Below, in pieces: positions 12,719-23,939 of a DNA stretch of 64,000 bases. The stretch comes from Neospora caninum Liverpool (lineage: Eukaryota; Apicomplexa; Conoidasida; Eucoccidiorida; Sarcocystidae). The notes beneath the pieces are model-generated. The model searched no databases. It was not told where the DNA came from and saw nothing but the letters and a program-made list of their open reading frames with translations. Location: positions 2,046,001 through 2,110,000 of the forward strand of contig NC_018388.1 of assembly GCF_000208865.1 (NCBI RefSeq). Direction: 5' to 3'. The position numbers were made by a program, and so were the translations under genes. Position 1 is the stretch's first letter; every line of letters starts with the position of its first letter.

Positions 12719-15700
12719 TTATCCTCTGCGCCGCCGGCGCTCGAAGCCTCGTCCTTCGGCGAGGTTGTAGAAGTTCGCGAAGCCAAGTGATTGGCCACTC
12801 GAGACGAACAGACTCTGACACGCGTGCTCGAATGCTAGCAGGAACCCGCGACTGAAAGGTGTCCGACGAACCTCGCCAACGACAGGACACAAGCACGGAC
12901 GACTGGGACTTACGAGAAAAGAAAAAGGAGTACAATGCTAGCGGGGGCTTCTAGACTCAGCAGAAGCGCAGTGGAGAGAACGAGTGTCGGCGTGAGAACC
13001 TGGACGAACGCCCATGGATATCTTTGCTGCGTTGACACACACACACACACACACGGAGAGCAAAATCCCTGTGAGTTCCGTAGCTGCGAGCACCGCTTCG
13101 TCGCTGAAAAACACGTAAACGATCGCGCTCCAGTTGTCTTTACTGTAGCTCAAGCGTGATTTATACTTAGGATAGCACCTACAAACGTTCTGCTCCCACA
13201 CGATGTCTCTTAAGATGACTCGGTACGGCCCTCTTACCCACAGGATGCGCCTCGCCATGGGACTGATGGTGAAGATCCTGGGGAGACACAGAAAACAGAG
13301 GGGGGAAACTGCGTCGCACTTGTTGAATGCCAAACACGCTTCTGCAGCCCGTAAACAACTCCATCGCTCCTTCCTTCTCTGCATGCACGGATTCCCGCAT
13401 TACTCTCGTCCGCCCCAGGGCAAAATCACCAGGTGTGGAGAAGAAAGGTCGCAGGTGGGGAGCCAGGCACAGACGCATGGCTTTTGCACACAGGAGCTGA
13501 CACGAAAAGAGGGTCTACACCTTGCAGCGATTTGAACGCCGAAAGGCAGTTCGCTGCTTCTCCTTCAGTGAAAAGAGTCTGCTGTCTGCATGCACACACG
13601 GCTTCCCGCGTGCCTTGGCGCTTAGCGGCGTCCACAATCTGCAGCCTTCGGTTGCATTTTCAGCGCGCTGCTGGTCTCCGCGGGGTTTCGTCGAGGCGAG
13701 CCTCCGTCCGTCAAGACTTTTTCCCTACGCGGCGCCTGGTCCTGTTCAGGACGGCGTCAGCAGTGACACGCGAAAACGAATACGGCAAAGCAACGCGGCT
13801 TCCAGAGAAGTGACCGTCGCTTACTCAATTCCAAAGATTAACACCGCGAACACTTCTGTTGAGGAGGAGAGCCGCGAGGCAAGCACGACGTTGGCCAACA
13901 GGGCGGCGTTGATGCTCATCGCCCGTTGCAGAGATTCATCGATTTTGCCGGGGTTTCTGCATGCATTTGCCAGCACCACACGGGACACCGTACAGCCTCA
14001 AAAGAGGGACGTGCATGCACCACAGCCGCGTTTTAGACGCAAGCACACGTACAAAACAACGATAGAGGCTAAGAAAAAATGCACAGGTCTCAAAAACGGG
14101 TGATGCTGTTCCTTCTCTCAGGACGCAAAACCCTCCAAACGGCACGGCAAAGGTTCCCGGAGTCATCAGTGTGTGCGACACGACGCTCCTCGTCTGTCTG
14201 CACGCCTCAAGTTTATCTTCAGTGAAACTGCGAAACGGGATATGTGTCTCGGTTTGTCTGTTTCCCTACAATTCCCGTCCCGCGTCTCCGCCCCTCTCCA
14301 AAACCGTGTTGCCGCTTTCATCGAGAAAGGACCACCCGCTGGTCTTGCGCTCACCGGTAGATGTAGGAGTAGTCGGTCAACGCCACGTGGACCAGGAGAC
14401 TCACTGCAGAGAGAAGATGAGAAAACTCTAACGAAGGGGCGTGAGATGACTTGCACACGTTTTGCAGCCGAGAGAGGACAACTGCGGTTTCAAAGGTGAA
14501 ACAAAGGGTATGACGGACAGTGTTACTTCAGGACGACGGAGGCACCGAAACTCCGAGGCAGGAGAGGAGCTTCATTGCGCATGTGGAGTATCTCTGGTCT
14601 CTCCTGCAGATGATGCAAATTTATGTAGACAGTGACGAACAGGCTGATCGTGGCGTGACTGCTTTTCCCCGTGTGTACGCGGAGGAAACCGTCACCTGTT
14701 TCTACAATGCGTGCGAGACTGTGTACCTCGGAAAGAGCAAACGGAGCATTCCTGAGCGCTCAACGGTACTTGTCCAGGCAACACAGATGCCTAAAGGCCC
14801 GCAACCTGCTTGTACGTTGGCCTTCTTTCCTCAGGACAACTCCACGTTTCCACACCTTTCATCTGTAATCTCGTGCATGTAGCGGGACTTGGCCACTTCT
14901 TCGCAACTTCTCGAAACGAAGTGAAGTCCTACCAACTGAGAGACAGACGACGGTGTCGTCGCTGAAGGCTTGGGTGAGCGTTCGAAGGATGGGGGCCAGG
15001 ATCTGAAGCAAAAGACAACGAAACACCCGTTTCTTCGACTTGGCTCTATCGCCACATGCCTGAGCCTCACACATGATTCTTAGCTGTGTTCGTAGACGAC
15101 CTTCGTGTCTGTCTTCCTCGCGTCGGCTCCTCTCCAGCACTCTGGACTCGCCCCTCAACGAGAGCAAACGAATCAAACGCTAGAGGTCAGTACCACCGTA
15201 CTGGTAGTGATAATCTCAGCGAAACGAGCATTCATAGACTCTTTCTGAAGAGGAGACACTGTGCGTTGGACTACAGATCTTAATGTCTCGGCTTCCACCG
15301 TCCAGGTGCTAGTGTGCGTGTCCTGCCCATACTGTTACGTGCATTTAGAGTGGTGTTCAGCGGCTCCTTGCACCATTGGCGCACTGAAGAAGTCGCTTTC
15401 CTCCGCATGTTGGCCCTTACGCGAAGACACCCCATGCCGACGAAACTGCTCCAGAGCCCTCGCCACGTGCCTACGCAGAAAACAGAGACAGAAAACGTCA
15501 CGAGGGGACTGATCTGCGTGCGGCTCGCCGGGAAAGTCGTATCGCAAAACGGACGAAGAAGCCCATGTCCCTCTCTCTTCCGCGAGACGACACGCAAGGC
15601 TCGTGCGAGGTCAGAGCGCCCGACTCGCAACCCGCGGCCGTCTTCAGCCTGGCACAGATCCTCGCTCTCGCTTCTTGCAGATGCCGCATGCGTCGGAAGA

Positions 15701-16688
15701 CGGCAGCGACACTTACACCAAACGCTCCAGGTGAGCGAGCCCATAAGAGATCACTTCTCCCGTAAATCAACACAAAACGATGAGGTGCACACGTGTATGC
15801 CTGTGAGACTGTACGCGTATATATATATATATATATATATATACATACATATATAGATACATGTATCTGCATCGCTGAACGTTCCAGTTTTTTTGTGCCC
15901 AACTCGATTCTGCTCCACAGGGCGACCGGTGAAACCCCCTGTGGTTTCGCACGCAGTCCCGGAAACGAGGAAGAGTCCACCGCACGGTGACTCTGCCGTT
16001 TCCTCGCCGAGGTTCGCTGGAAGAGCCACGCCTGCGTCGGGAATGCTTTGCATCTACGTGCCGGCAACTGTCTGTGTCTCCCTCGCGCAGCAGCGTTTCT
16101 TGGCACATATCTGTTGCCTCCCGCCGTCTTGGGTCCCGTGAGGACTCGAGTCGGACTCGACGCGACACACGCTGCGCGGAGGAAGGCCTTACTCTGGAGT
16201 GCCTCGTCGGCGAGGAAGCGCAGGACGAACCCCAGAAAGAGAAGCGCGAGGTCGACGGCGAACAGAGAACCGACAGAGATTCGCTTCTTCTCGAGCATGA
16301 TGTAGACGACGGTGAAGGCCACCAAGAGACTGATGTGCTGGGTCACGGCTGCGGTTGCGCGGCACAGGTCCGCGTACACGTACGCCCGCATGTTAGCATT
16401 GCAGATGAGCGAGTCGAGAAAGCTCTCGTCGACGTAGTTATCTGGGAAAGCCTGGCGGCGCCAAAGAACCTTCTCCCACCGCGCGGGCAAAGGAGTGACG
16501 GGAGCCTCGTCTTGCGGCAGCCTGTCTCCGCTGGGGACGGCAGAGCAGTCTGTGCTCTGGAGCGCGCAGCCGCAACTAAGGCGGAGAAAGTCCTCGCGAA
16601 GCGCATGTGGCGCATGTGGCGCCAGCAGGTGCCGAGTGGGACAGACTCGCGGCGAGTGCTCGGACGACTCGCGGGAATCTCCAACCAT
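12719..16688 (-). CDS. PIGC: PIG-C / GPI2, subunit of GPI-GlcNAc transferase
   Basis: Membrane subunit of the ER complex that adds N-acetylglucosamine to phosphatidylinositol, first step of GPI-anchor synthesis. Eight minus-strand exons fit in phase: 16688-16193, 15470-15421, 15002-14933, 14403-14355, 13956-13825, 13277-13238, 13026-12914 and 12851-12719 (1083 bases, 360 residues). Exon 1 encodes WEKVLWRRQAFPDNYVDESF, matching the PIG-C N-terminal signature, then two membrane segments. Exon 2 aligns with the W-x17-P spacing before APILRTLTQ in exon 3. Exon 5 encodes SINAALLANVVLASRLSSS, the best conserved block. Exons 6-8 give further hydrophobic segments such as APASIVLLFLF. An N-terminal extension of about 65-80 residues precedes the conserved start. 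The last exon is least certain: it lacks the GPWDxA-type tail of human PIG-C. Confidence 0.88.
13035..13054 (+). repeat. (AC)n microsatellite next to a PIG-C acceptor
   Basis: Read in gene direction this is a (GT)n run ending only about 5 bases before the CAG acceptor of PIG-C exon 7 (exon start 13026). It replaces an ordinary pyrimidine tract, so length changes could affect splicing. Confidence 0.85.
15818..15856 (+). repeat. (TA)n microsatellite in PIG-C intron
   Basis: AT dinucleotides followed by an imperfect TACATA run, inside the 16192-15471 intron of PIG-C. Confidence 0.85.
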
Positions 16689-16778
16689 CGCGGCTTCGGC
16701 TTCGCTCGCAGAGAGACACAGGGAGACAGGGACTGGAAGAGACGGCGCGCCTGCTGGAGATACGGGGAAGATGCATCT

Positions 16779-18038
16779 TCAGAGCCCCCAGTTTTGCAGG
16801 GACGTACAGAAAGCCGCATGCAGCGAGTCACGTGGACGTGGATTGCTGCCAGGACTGCCCGGGGCCTCCATAGCTCGCAAACAGAAGCAATCGCTGATGG
16901 CACGCGGAAGAGATGACGCCTCCAGCACAGGCAAGGGAAAACAGTAGCGTCCAGTGCGACACACGTGGCTGCAGACGCGCAAGCAAGCACCCCCAAAGAC
17001 GGACGGCCTCGAGACTCTGGCGTTGACCCGCTCGCGACTTGGCAGGTTGCGGGGAACCAAGATTTGTGCGTGGTCTTGCCGACGGCGAAGCGTGCAGAAA
17101 GATTCACGCGATTCCAGTTTAAGGGCACACACCGTACACCTTCGTTTGCGCGAACCGCGAAACAGCAAGCGGCGACACAGCGGAGACAGTGGAGAAATTG
17201 GTGACTGCAGTAGTAGACACCGGATACAAACGCCAGCACTCAGATGTGCACAAAGAATATCACTTTTTCGCTGCTGGAAACGCACTGGAGTGCTCCGTCT
17301 CGGTCTCCTGTGTGTTTCCGGGAACGTCGAAAAAATCGAGAGTACGGCTGCAAGTGTGAAACACGTTGGACAATCACTTGAGAAAGGCTTCCGGAGCGGC
17401 TTCTGTTTTCGTTGCGTCTGCCGGTTTTCGACTCCTCTCAGTTGATGTCGGTTGAACGCCGAGGAATCTCTCGAGTTCGAACGCTGCCAACTTGCGAAAA
17501 TCGCCTTAAAGAAGTAGAGAATTGTCAGGAGGTTCAGAAGATCTCTGGCGTCTTTCTCGAGGTTACACACAGACTCAGAAACGACCGGCCTCGCGTTCTG
17601 GTCCGCTGCTCTCCTTTCCGCGGGTTCCTCCGTTGCATGCAGCTCCGCTGTCTTCTCTCTTTCGAGTGTCTCCGTATCTGGGGCGAGCGGATGAGAGCCT
17701 GTTCTTTGCTCCGGAAGAAACAAAGCTTCGAATTCCATTTCTCCACCGCATGCTGTCCACAGGTGCTTGGGCGTTCGCAGAACCGCCGGAACCACACGCC
17801 GGCCCTCGCGTTCACCGGCTTCGGGGGGAGTTCTCTCGTGTTTCGCGAGGCCGAACCCACGTGCGCAGCTTGAGATTTTCAGTTCTTTCCCGAGATCCCG
17901 AAGATTCACAAAGAGGGCTCCGGCTTCTCGAGAGAGGGAACTTGTCGCCGTTTTCCCGGTTCGCGCGCACTCGATTTGCGAGATATCGGGAGGGCGTGTG
18001 CTTTCCGACAGCACGATGGCAGTCGCCGACCAGGCCAC
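16779..18038 (-). CDS. long open frame upstream of PIG-C, uncertain coding
   Basis: A 419-codon minus-strand frame begins 1.35 kb upstream of the PIG-C start and ends 90 bases before it. Its first half has balanced charged composition, and it includes a leucine-rich stretch (DLLNLLTILYFF, near 17510). I recognise no family. It overlaps a 275-codon plus frame (17522-18349) and a 210-codon minus frame (17906-18538), so GC-rich DNA alone could produce such openings. Alternatives are a short gene of unknown function, an upstream coding exon, or the long 5' leader of PIG-C. Confidence 0.2.
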   Translation of the reverse strand: MAWSATAIVLSESTRPPDISQIECARTGKTATSSLSREAGALFVNLRDLGKELKISSCARGFGLAKHERTPPEAGEREGRRVVPAVLRTPKHLWTACGGEMEFEALFLPEQRTGSHPLAPDTETLEREKTAELHATEEPAERRAADQNARPVVSESVCNLEKDARDLLNLLTILYFFKAIFASWQRSNSRDSSAFNRHQLRGVENRQTQRKQKPLRKPFSSDCPTCFTLAAVLSIFSTFPETHRRPRRSTPVRFQQRKSDILCAHLSAGVCIRCLLLQSPISPLSPLCRRLLFRGSRKRRCTVCALKLESRESFCTLRRRQDHAQILVPRNLPSRERVNARVSRPSVFGGACLRVCSHVCRTGRYCFPLPVLEASSLPRAISDCFCLRAMEAPGSPGSNPRPRDSLHAAFCTSLQNWGL

Positions 18039-19202
18039 GTGTCTTCTTTCGTCGATCCCGGGAATATCGCGCTCTTTGTAACCCTCAGGAGAGCTGCTGG
18101 CCCTTTCCGGTGTGGCATCTGTCGCCTTCTTCTTCTCGCGTTCGTCGGGCGCCAGGAGCGCCGGCTTTTTCCTTCCGCGCGCGTGCGACGCCGCGCACTC
18201 CGGCGCTGCCGACTAAAGACCTCCCGAGGCTCTCCGCTCACCAGTCCGAAGAGGGACGCGTAGCCCCGTCTCGGTTTCCTCAGAGTGTATTCAGAAGCAG
18301 GTTCCAGTCCAAGCGCGAGAAACGTTCTGCGTCGTCTCGCGTCTGTTGATTCTTCGCGGGTGTCTTTTTCGGGATCTTCCGCCCACCTCTCAGCGAGCGG
18401 CCTCCCGGCGCGTTCGCGAGAGAGCGACGAAAAAAAACGGCGTTCCAGCGAAGGTGCTGCCTCCCCCGCGGATGCTCGCCCTCCTGGTAGCAGGAAGGAA
18501 CGCGTCTTCTTGCATTTCATCGGGCGCGCTCTGCCCATGCGCTTCCGGAACCTGCGGCGGCTGACACTACGTGCGGTTCGTTGCCCGGAGAGAAAACATG
18601 GAATCCGTACAGTTGATCGTCCATCGCACGTTCCTCACGCCTCCTCCTGCGCCTCCTGCACGCAGCGGAGAGGCGTCCCACCCCGTGGAGGAGCGACGGG
18701 GTCAAGGTGGAGATTCGCACGCAGCGCAAGACCATGCGTGTCACGTGGAAGGTACGTCTGTTTCTCTGGGGGCCTTGTTTGTACCTTTCTTCTGTCTCAG
18801 AGAGAGTCGAGACTCTGGAAAAGACACCAAGGCGACGCGTTCTTCACCTGACTGTCTCCAGCGCCGCCAAACGGTCCCCCGGGCGAGCGAGTGGAAATCC
18901 ACCACTGTTCGCTGTCTTGAATCGTCCAGCGAGGTGGTGGTCTTCAGCAAGCATCAACTTCTCATTTCTCTGTATCTTTCTCATCACTGAGTCTTACTCA
19001 GTATCCTAGATACTTTAGTGTCAGAGACCCCGCCTCTGGCTCTGAGACGTCCCATCGTCATATCACTCTCCACAGACCTTGCGACTCAGCGCCTTCGTGT
19101 GCGTGGAGATCCTTTCCGTCTTCTCGTGCTTACCGGGTCTGCGACAGCCTGCGCCTTGAGTGGGCGTGGTCCGGGGCTCCTTGGAGCGGGTATATCCAAG
19201 AG

Positions 19203-21165
19203 ATGCGATCGGAGCGCTCCCGTTGCGTTCTTGAGCGTTCTAGATGCCTGGGACGTCGAGAACTTCGCTTCTGTGTCTCCCTGGACTGCCCAAGGAGTCT
19301 TAACTGTAAACAGTGGATCGAATTGGGTACTGGAAATAGTCAGTCCATAGATTCAGCGCCCCAGCTAACGCGTCCGCTCTCTCACAGCCGCGCTGCGTTT
19401 CCTGGCATATGCGTCGGCCGGTCTCAGCACGGAGATGCCTCGATTTCGTCTGTGGCTGCAGGCGAGTGTGCCGAGGCGCCGGACGGAACAGCAAAGGATT
19501 CCCGGCGGCAGGACCAGTCAGCACTTCCGCCGGCATCCTCGAGTTCGTGTGGCGACCGAGATGCGCTTATGGCGGAGACATCTTCCGGTCTTGCGAGCGC
19601 GGGCGAGTCGGAGACCAACTCTGCGGTGCCCGCCTCCGCTTCAGCTTCGCGCGCCTCCAGTTCCGCGACAGGTAGCCGTGAAATGACAAAGGGGACTACC
19701 GACATGGGCAACGAGAACTGTTCACACGCGATGGTAGGCGTCTCGTCAACTGGGGTGTGCATGGCTGCTCGTAAACTCGCGGGGGAAAGTGTCCCCGGCG
19801 GCGGGTCGCAAACTTCGCGACAGCCGACTGACTGTCTGTCTCAGAGAGAGGAGCAAGTTGGCGTCAGGACCGGCACGGAAGGACGAGAGAGATCAAAAGC
19901 TCCGGCCCTGGCGGGCTGTGAAGCAGACCAGAGTACGCAGGAGGGTTGCGAGCGTGAAAGGGTAACGCTGAAAAAGGGACAGACGGACACCGCAGCAGAG
20001 ACATACGGTGCGTCGCCTTCGTGTGAGGAGAGCGCAAAGGCGGCAGAAGCAGAGGCGTGGAGCAAGGCGAGTGGTGAGGAACGGCAGGATGAAGGAGGCC
20101 TCGAGACAGTGCTGGAGACTGGGAGAAGGAGGAAGAACGGTCTCGTCCAGCTGGGCGGTTGCTTCCACGCAACAGAGCTTGTCTCTCAAGAAGACTTTTC
20201 GGGGGGATTGACGACGGTTATGCTGAGGAACATCCCGAACAAGTACACTCAGGAAATGATGGTCTCTCTTTTGAACGAGACATACAAAGGTACTCGGGGG
20301 CTCTGCGAACTCGTGTTTCACTTCTTCAGTCTCCCTGCCGTCGCCTCGCGTAGGATCATCCGTGGTACTTGCTCTCTTGTACGTGTATTTACGCGATACG
20401 TACGATTCTGCCAGTATCTGCATTCGTGTATATCGGTAACTGCATGCATCTACGTACGCTTTTGCAGTTTTGGCGTGGGAGATCCAAAGAGCGGAGGTCG
20501 CCACTAAGCTTTCGCGTGTCCGCGACGAAGGTAGCCGATTCTCTCTCGAGAGCTTCTGTGTTGTTTTTTCTCTGCAGGGCTGTTTGATTTCTTCTACCTC
20601 CCAATCGACTTCCGCAACTCGTGCAACGTAGGGTACTGCTTCATCAATTTCGTCCATCCTTTCGTTGCTGCACACTTCAAAAAAGCCTTTCACAACCTGA
20701 AGCTCACTGCTTTCAAGTCCCAGAAAATCTGCGCATGCACGTGGGGACGCGTTCAGGGCCTCCAGGTGAGGAGCAACTTCTTTTCGAACGCAGACCGCAA
20801 GTGTGCTGATCTCGCCTGAAGCGCGCTGCGCGACTTCCACGTCCTGTGCCGCCTCATCGGCCCGGAGTTCCACTGCCGTGGTGGCGCCTGGACGTCGATC
20901 CAAGTGCCTGGTTTGAGGGCGCCTGTTTATTCTGTCCGCTACGGGGTTTTCCGCGCACTGTTTCGTTTTCTCTTGCTTTCTTACCTGTCTCTTGCAGGCA
21001 AACATCGCGCACTACCGAAATAGCGCCGTGATGGGCGTCCCGTTCAGTCAGTACAAACCTCTTCTTTTCCGGGACGGTTTGATCATCCCCTTTCCTCAAG
21101 CGGAACGGCCGCTTCCCTCTGTCAAACCGCGTGGCCACCACGAGCGCGTGGCGAAGGTTACTTAG
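19203..21165 (+). CDS. Mei2-like RNA-binding protein (RRM_2)
   Basis: Likely RNA-binding regulator of the Mei2/TEL family. Exons 19203-20289, 20578-20765 and 20998-21165 join in phase and give 480 residues. The first ~330 are low-complexity, rich in Ser, Ala, Glu and Gly. The RRM_2 domain follows at about residues 333-435: TTVMLRNIPNKYTQEM (RNP2 and the Mei2 signature), then across the first junction LFDFFYLPIDFRN, then CNVGYCFINF (RNP1) and CACTWGRVQGLQ. The protein ends about 45 residues after the domain, as usual when the Mei2 RRM is C-terminal. The N terminus is uncertain: 19203 is only the first in-frame ATG after a stop. A possible 5' exon lies at 18598-18751, with an AAAACATGG start context and a GAAG/GTACGT donor. 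An acceptor at 19387/19388 is also possible but out of phase with that exon. Confidence 0.8.
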
Positions 21166-23939
21166 CAGAGCTGAAACAATCACGACACGGGCCGCGGGCA
21201 TGGCTTTCTGGTGGCATTCCGCTAGAGTCGACTGCGGCGGAGAACAGTCTCCCAGGGGATATCGACGGGCAGACAAGCAACACCGTCTCACTGGAGGAAT
21301 GTGAGGGAGTTGAGCAAACTAAAAACAGTGACCCGCTTCGTCCCGGTTGCATTGGATTTCCCCAGGAATGGAAACTGGCGCGCGTTCGCCGACCATTTCC
21401 CAGCGGCGAGTTGGAAAAGAGCTGTGTAGCGAAAGCAGTCTACCGCTGCTCTCTGACAGAGTATCTGTCCGCGTGCGCGTCATTCACGGTATAATGACTT
21501 CAGTCTGCTGAACTGTTCCGAGGCTTCGACAAACCACTTTTTGCTGAGAGGAGAGGGGGAGGAGAGGGGGATTCTTGTACATAGATTCGAGTGGGACGGA
21601 ACCCCAGCATCTCGACTCAGGAGTAGAGGTGACTTCCTCACGGCGTTGTCGAATGGAAAAACGTAAATAATACTGCAAGTTGACAGGTTATTTGGGCTTG
21701 GTTCATGAGGCGTTTGCGATTTAGTGTCCGTCCTTCAGCCCGAACGCTGTGTGAACCAGGAACTTGCATGTGTATCCCTCGTCATTTGTGGGTCAGATTT
21801 TTCTGCGGCGGATGACCGTCTGCAGAGACGACTGTCGTTTAAGTCGTAGTTACCTCGCAAAAACGTGTTTCGATCCTGGCAGCTGGCGCCCACTGATCGC
21901 AGTGTTTTGGTATTTTCACACACCGCGACCTACTGCACGTAAACGCCATCAGCGATGGCCGGAGGACGTCGCGCAAAGACTCCTCTCTGATACCTCTCCG
22001 TGAGGTAGCTGGCGTGAAAAGTGAATCGTCGCGACAGGGCCGAGCGAACATCTGCAGCGCTGTAGGGGATTACGGGCTGGGTGGATGCCAGATCTGATTT
22101 GAGCCGCACGGAAAACTACCGATAGAGAGTCGCTTCATTTGTTTCAGCGACAAATCACTCCAGAACACTCACAGTTTCGACTAAAAACGCACAGCTCGCG
22201 AGACGGTCACCTTCACCTCAAGAGTGGCCCCTCTGTGGAGCATGCCTCTTTGCACCTTGTGAAGGGACGGCTGATCTCTGCTCATCTTAGCGGCGGGGGG
22301 GGGGGGGGGGGGGGGGGGTAGGGGACCGGTCGTTGTCGATTTCTCGCTCACCATCCGCAGCCATGAGCCGAGGTGAACCATAAACTAGAAAGGACATGAT
22401 TCTGCAGTTTTTTGAGAACAGCTGTTTATGCAAACGTGTTTTGGGGTGCTGGAGCACGATCGGTCATGGGTTCAGAACGTGTCGTAGGCGGGGATCCGTT
22501 TGCGTTCTTTGTCAGTGGATCCCCGAAGCCTGCTGTACTCCTAACATAGATTGCAGAGCCAGGCTCGTTGTTTGGCTCCAAAAAAACAGTCGAAGCCGAG
22601 GGCAAGTTGCTGACACCGTGTCTAAGTTACATTGCCGACACTACTGTGGGTATTCCACCCTAAACTGGTGACACAGGCTACCGTCATGTTAGGCGGCATT
22701 TGTGGAAATCCCTTGCAACTGATTCGTTGCTGAAGACCCGACGCCTTGCTGTTGCTGGCGCACATTTGTGAATTTATCACGTTGCCTTTAATCTGACAGT
22801 TTTACGTGAGATTTCAGAGGAATTATGTAGGGGAGATCGTGACGACCTCGCCACGGAAGCCGTTTTGGAGACAAAGTACACAGGAAAGAAACGTGTGGTT
22901 CACCCTTTCCATGAAGCGCGGGGGTCGAAACATCTTCAGTCAAATTCATTACGCATGCACACATACGAGCAGCTGAGAGCTACACGGGAGTACAGTGCCT
23001 CCATTTCGGAGACCTACAGCCTACTTTCCACTCAGTCAGTAGCCCGTCTCGTTCCTTCCTGGTTATTTTTCTAACTCCTGAAGGAACGCAAAAGACTGGC
23101 GATTCCGACTCTGCCACCAAGACGGTCCCTTGCATCCGACTCCACGCTCGGGCACGCCCTACGCCAAGCGTGGCCCATGAAACACCAGGGAAGTCTCAGG
23201 AATGTCAATAGTCGCTGCAGTGCCTGCATTACCGACACGCACCTCTCAACTCCCTCTTCACTGGTACGGCAGGCGGAAGCGAGCACTAACTCCCCCGCCG
23301 ATATCAGGCGCTGCCACACGGCAAACAGCGGTGAAAAAAATAAACGCTCGAAGGCAAAACTCTACCGCACACGAACGCGCAAGAGAGAGGATCACAGAAA
23401 ATAAAATATTCAGGTCAACAGACCTAAACAATGGCGTGCGGAGTTAGTTTCTATACAAACGGTGAGGCACCACGCGGAAAAGCAGGGTGGGAACTGAAAG
23501 AAAGCATACGAGAGGTTCCGGCGCTCTCCAGTCCCGTTCCCACAAAAACGGGCTCTCCTGCGCTTCTCTATAAACTTGTTCACAGCAGAAAAAGGTCGCC
23601 GTAGGGCTTCGTGAACTTTGGATCCCGAGAGCAACGCTGCTACCATTGGCAGCTCTTTCGTCCAAGCTGTCGCAGACGAACCAGCTGAACTGGTTGGTAC
23701 GCGCAGATCTGTTCTACCAGAGTTGGGTTCCCTTGAGCAGCTGCACTTTGGCGGGAAAACCTCTACTGTGCATGAAGGGCGGAATTCAACGCTCGACTGT
23801 GAAGCTCCGACCATCACCGGAGATTGGGGCAGCTCGTCGCTTTCTTGTCAGGGTGGAAAAACGATTCTAGAGACAGCTAAACATTTTCACGGTTTGTTCA
23901 TCCTGCTAGGAAGTCCGCACATGCGAATCGCCTGTGCGG
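21166..23939. other. convergent intergenic region, Mei2-like 3' end to AP2 factor 3' end
   Basis: About 2.8 kb where two genes end towards each other. It holds a G24 tract (listed separately) and otherwise only short frames without family resemblance. Both 3' UTRs should lie here. Confidence 0.55.
22295..22318 (+). repeat. poly(G) tract, 24 bases
   Basis: An uninterrupted run of G ending in TAGGGG. It can fold as a G-quadruplex and is likely to be unstable in length. Confidence 0.9.

Noticed and set aside
17522..18349. 275-codon plus-strand frame
   Set aside because: Arg/Ser/Pro-rich translation typical of the opposite strand of GC-rich DNA; overlaps a better-looking minus frame.
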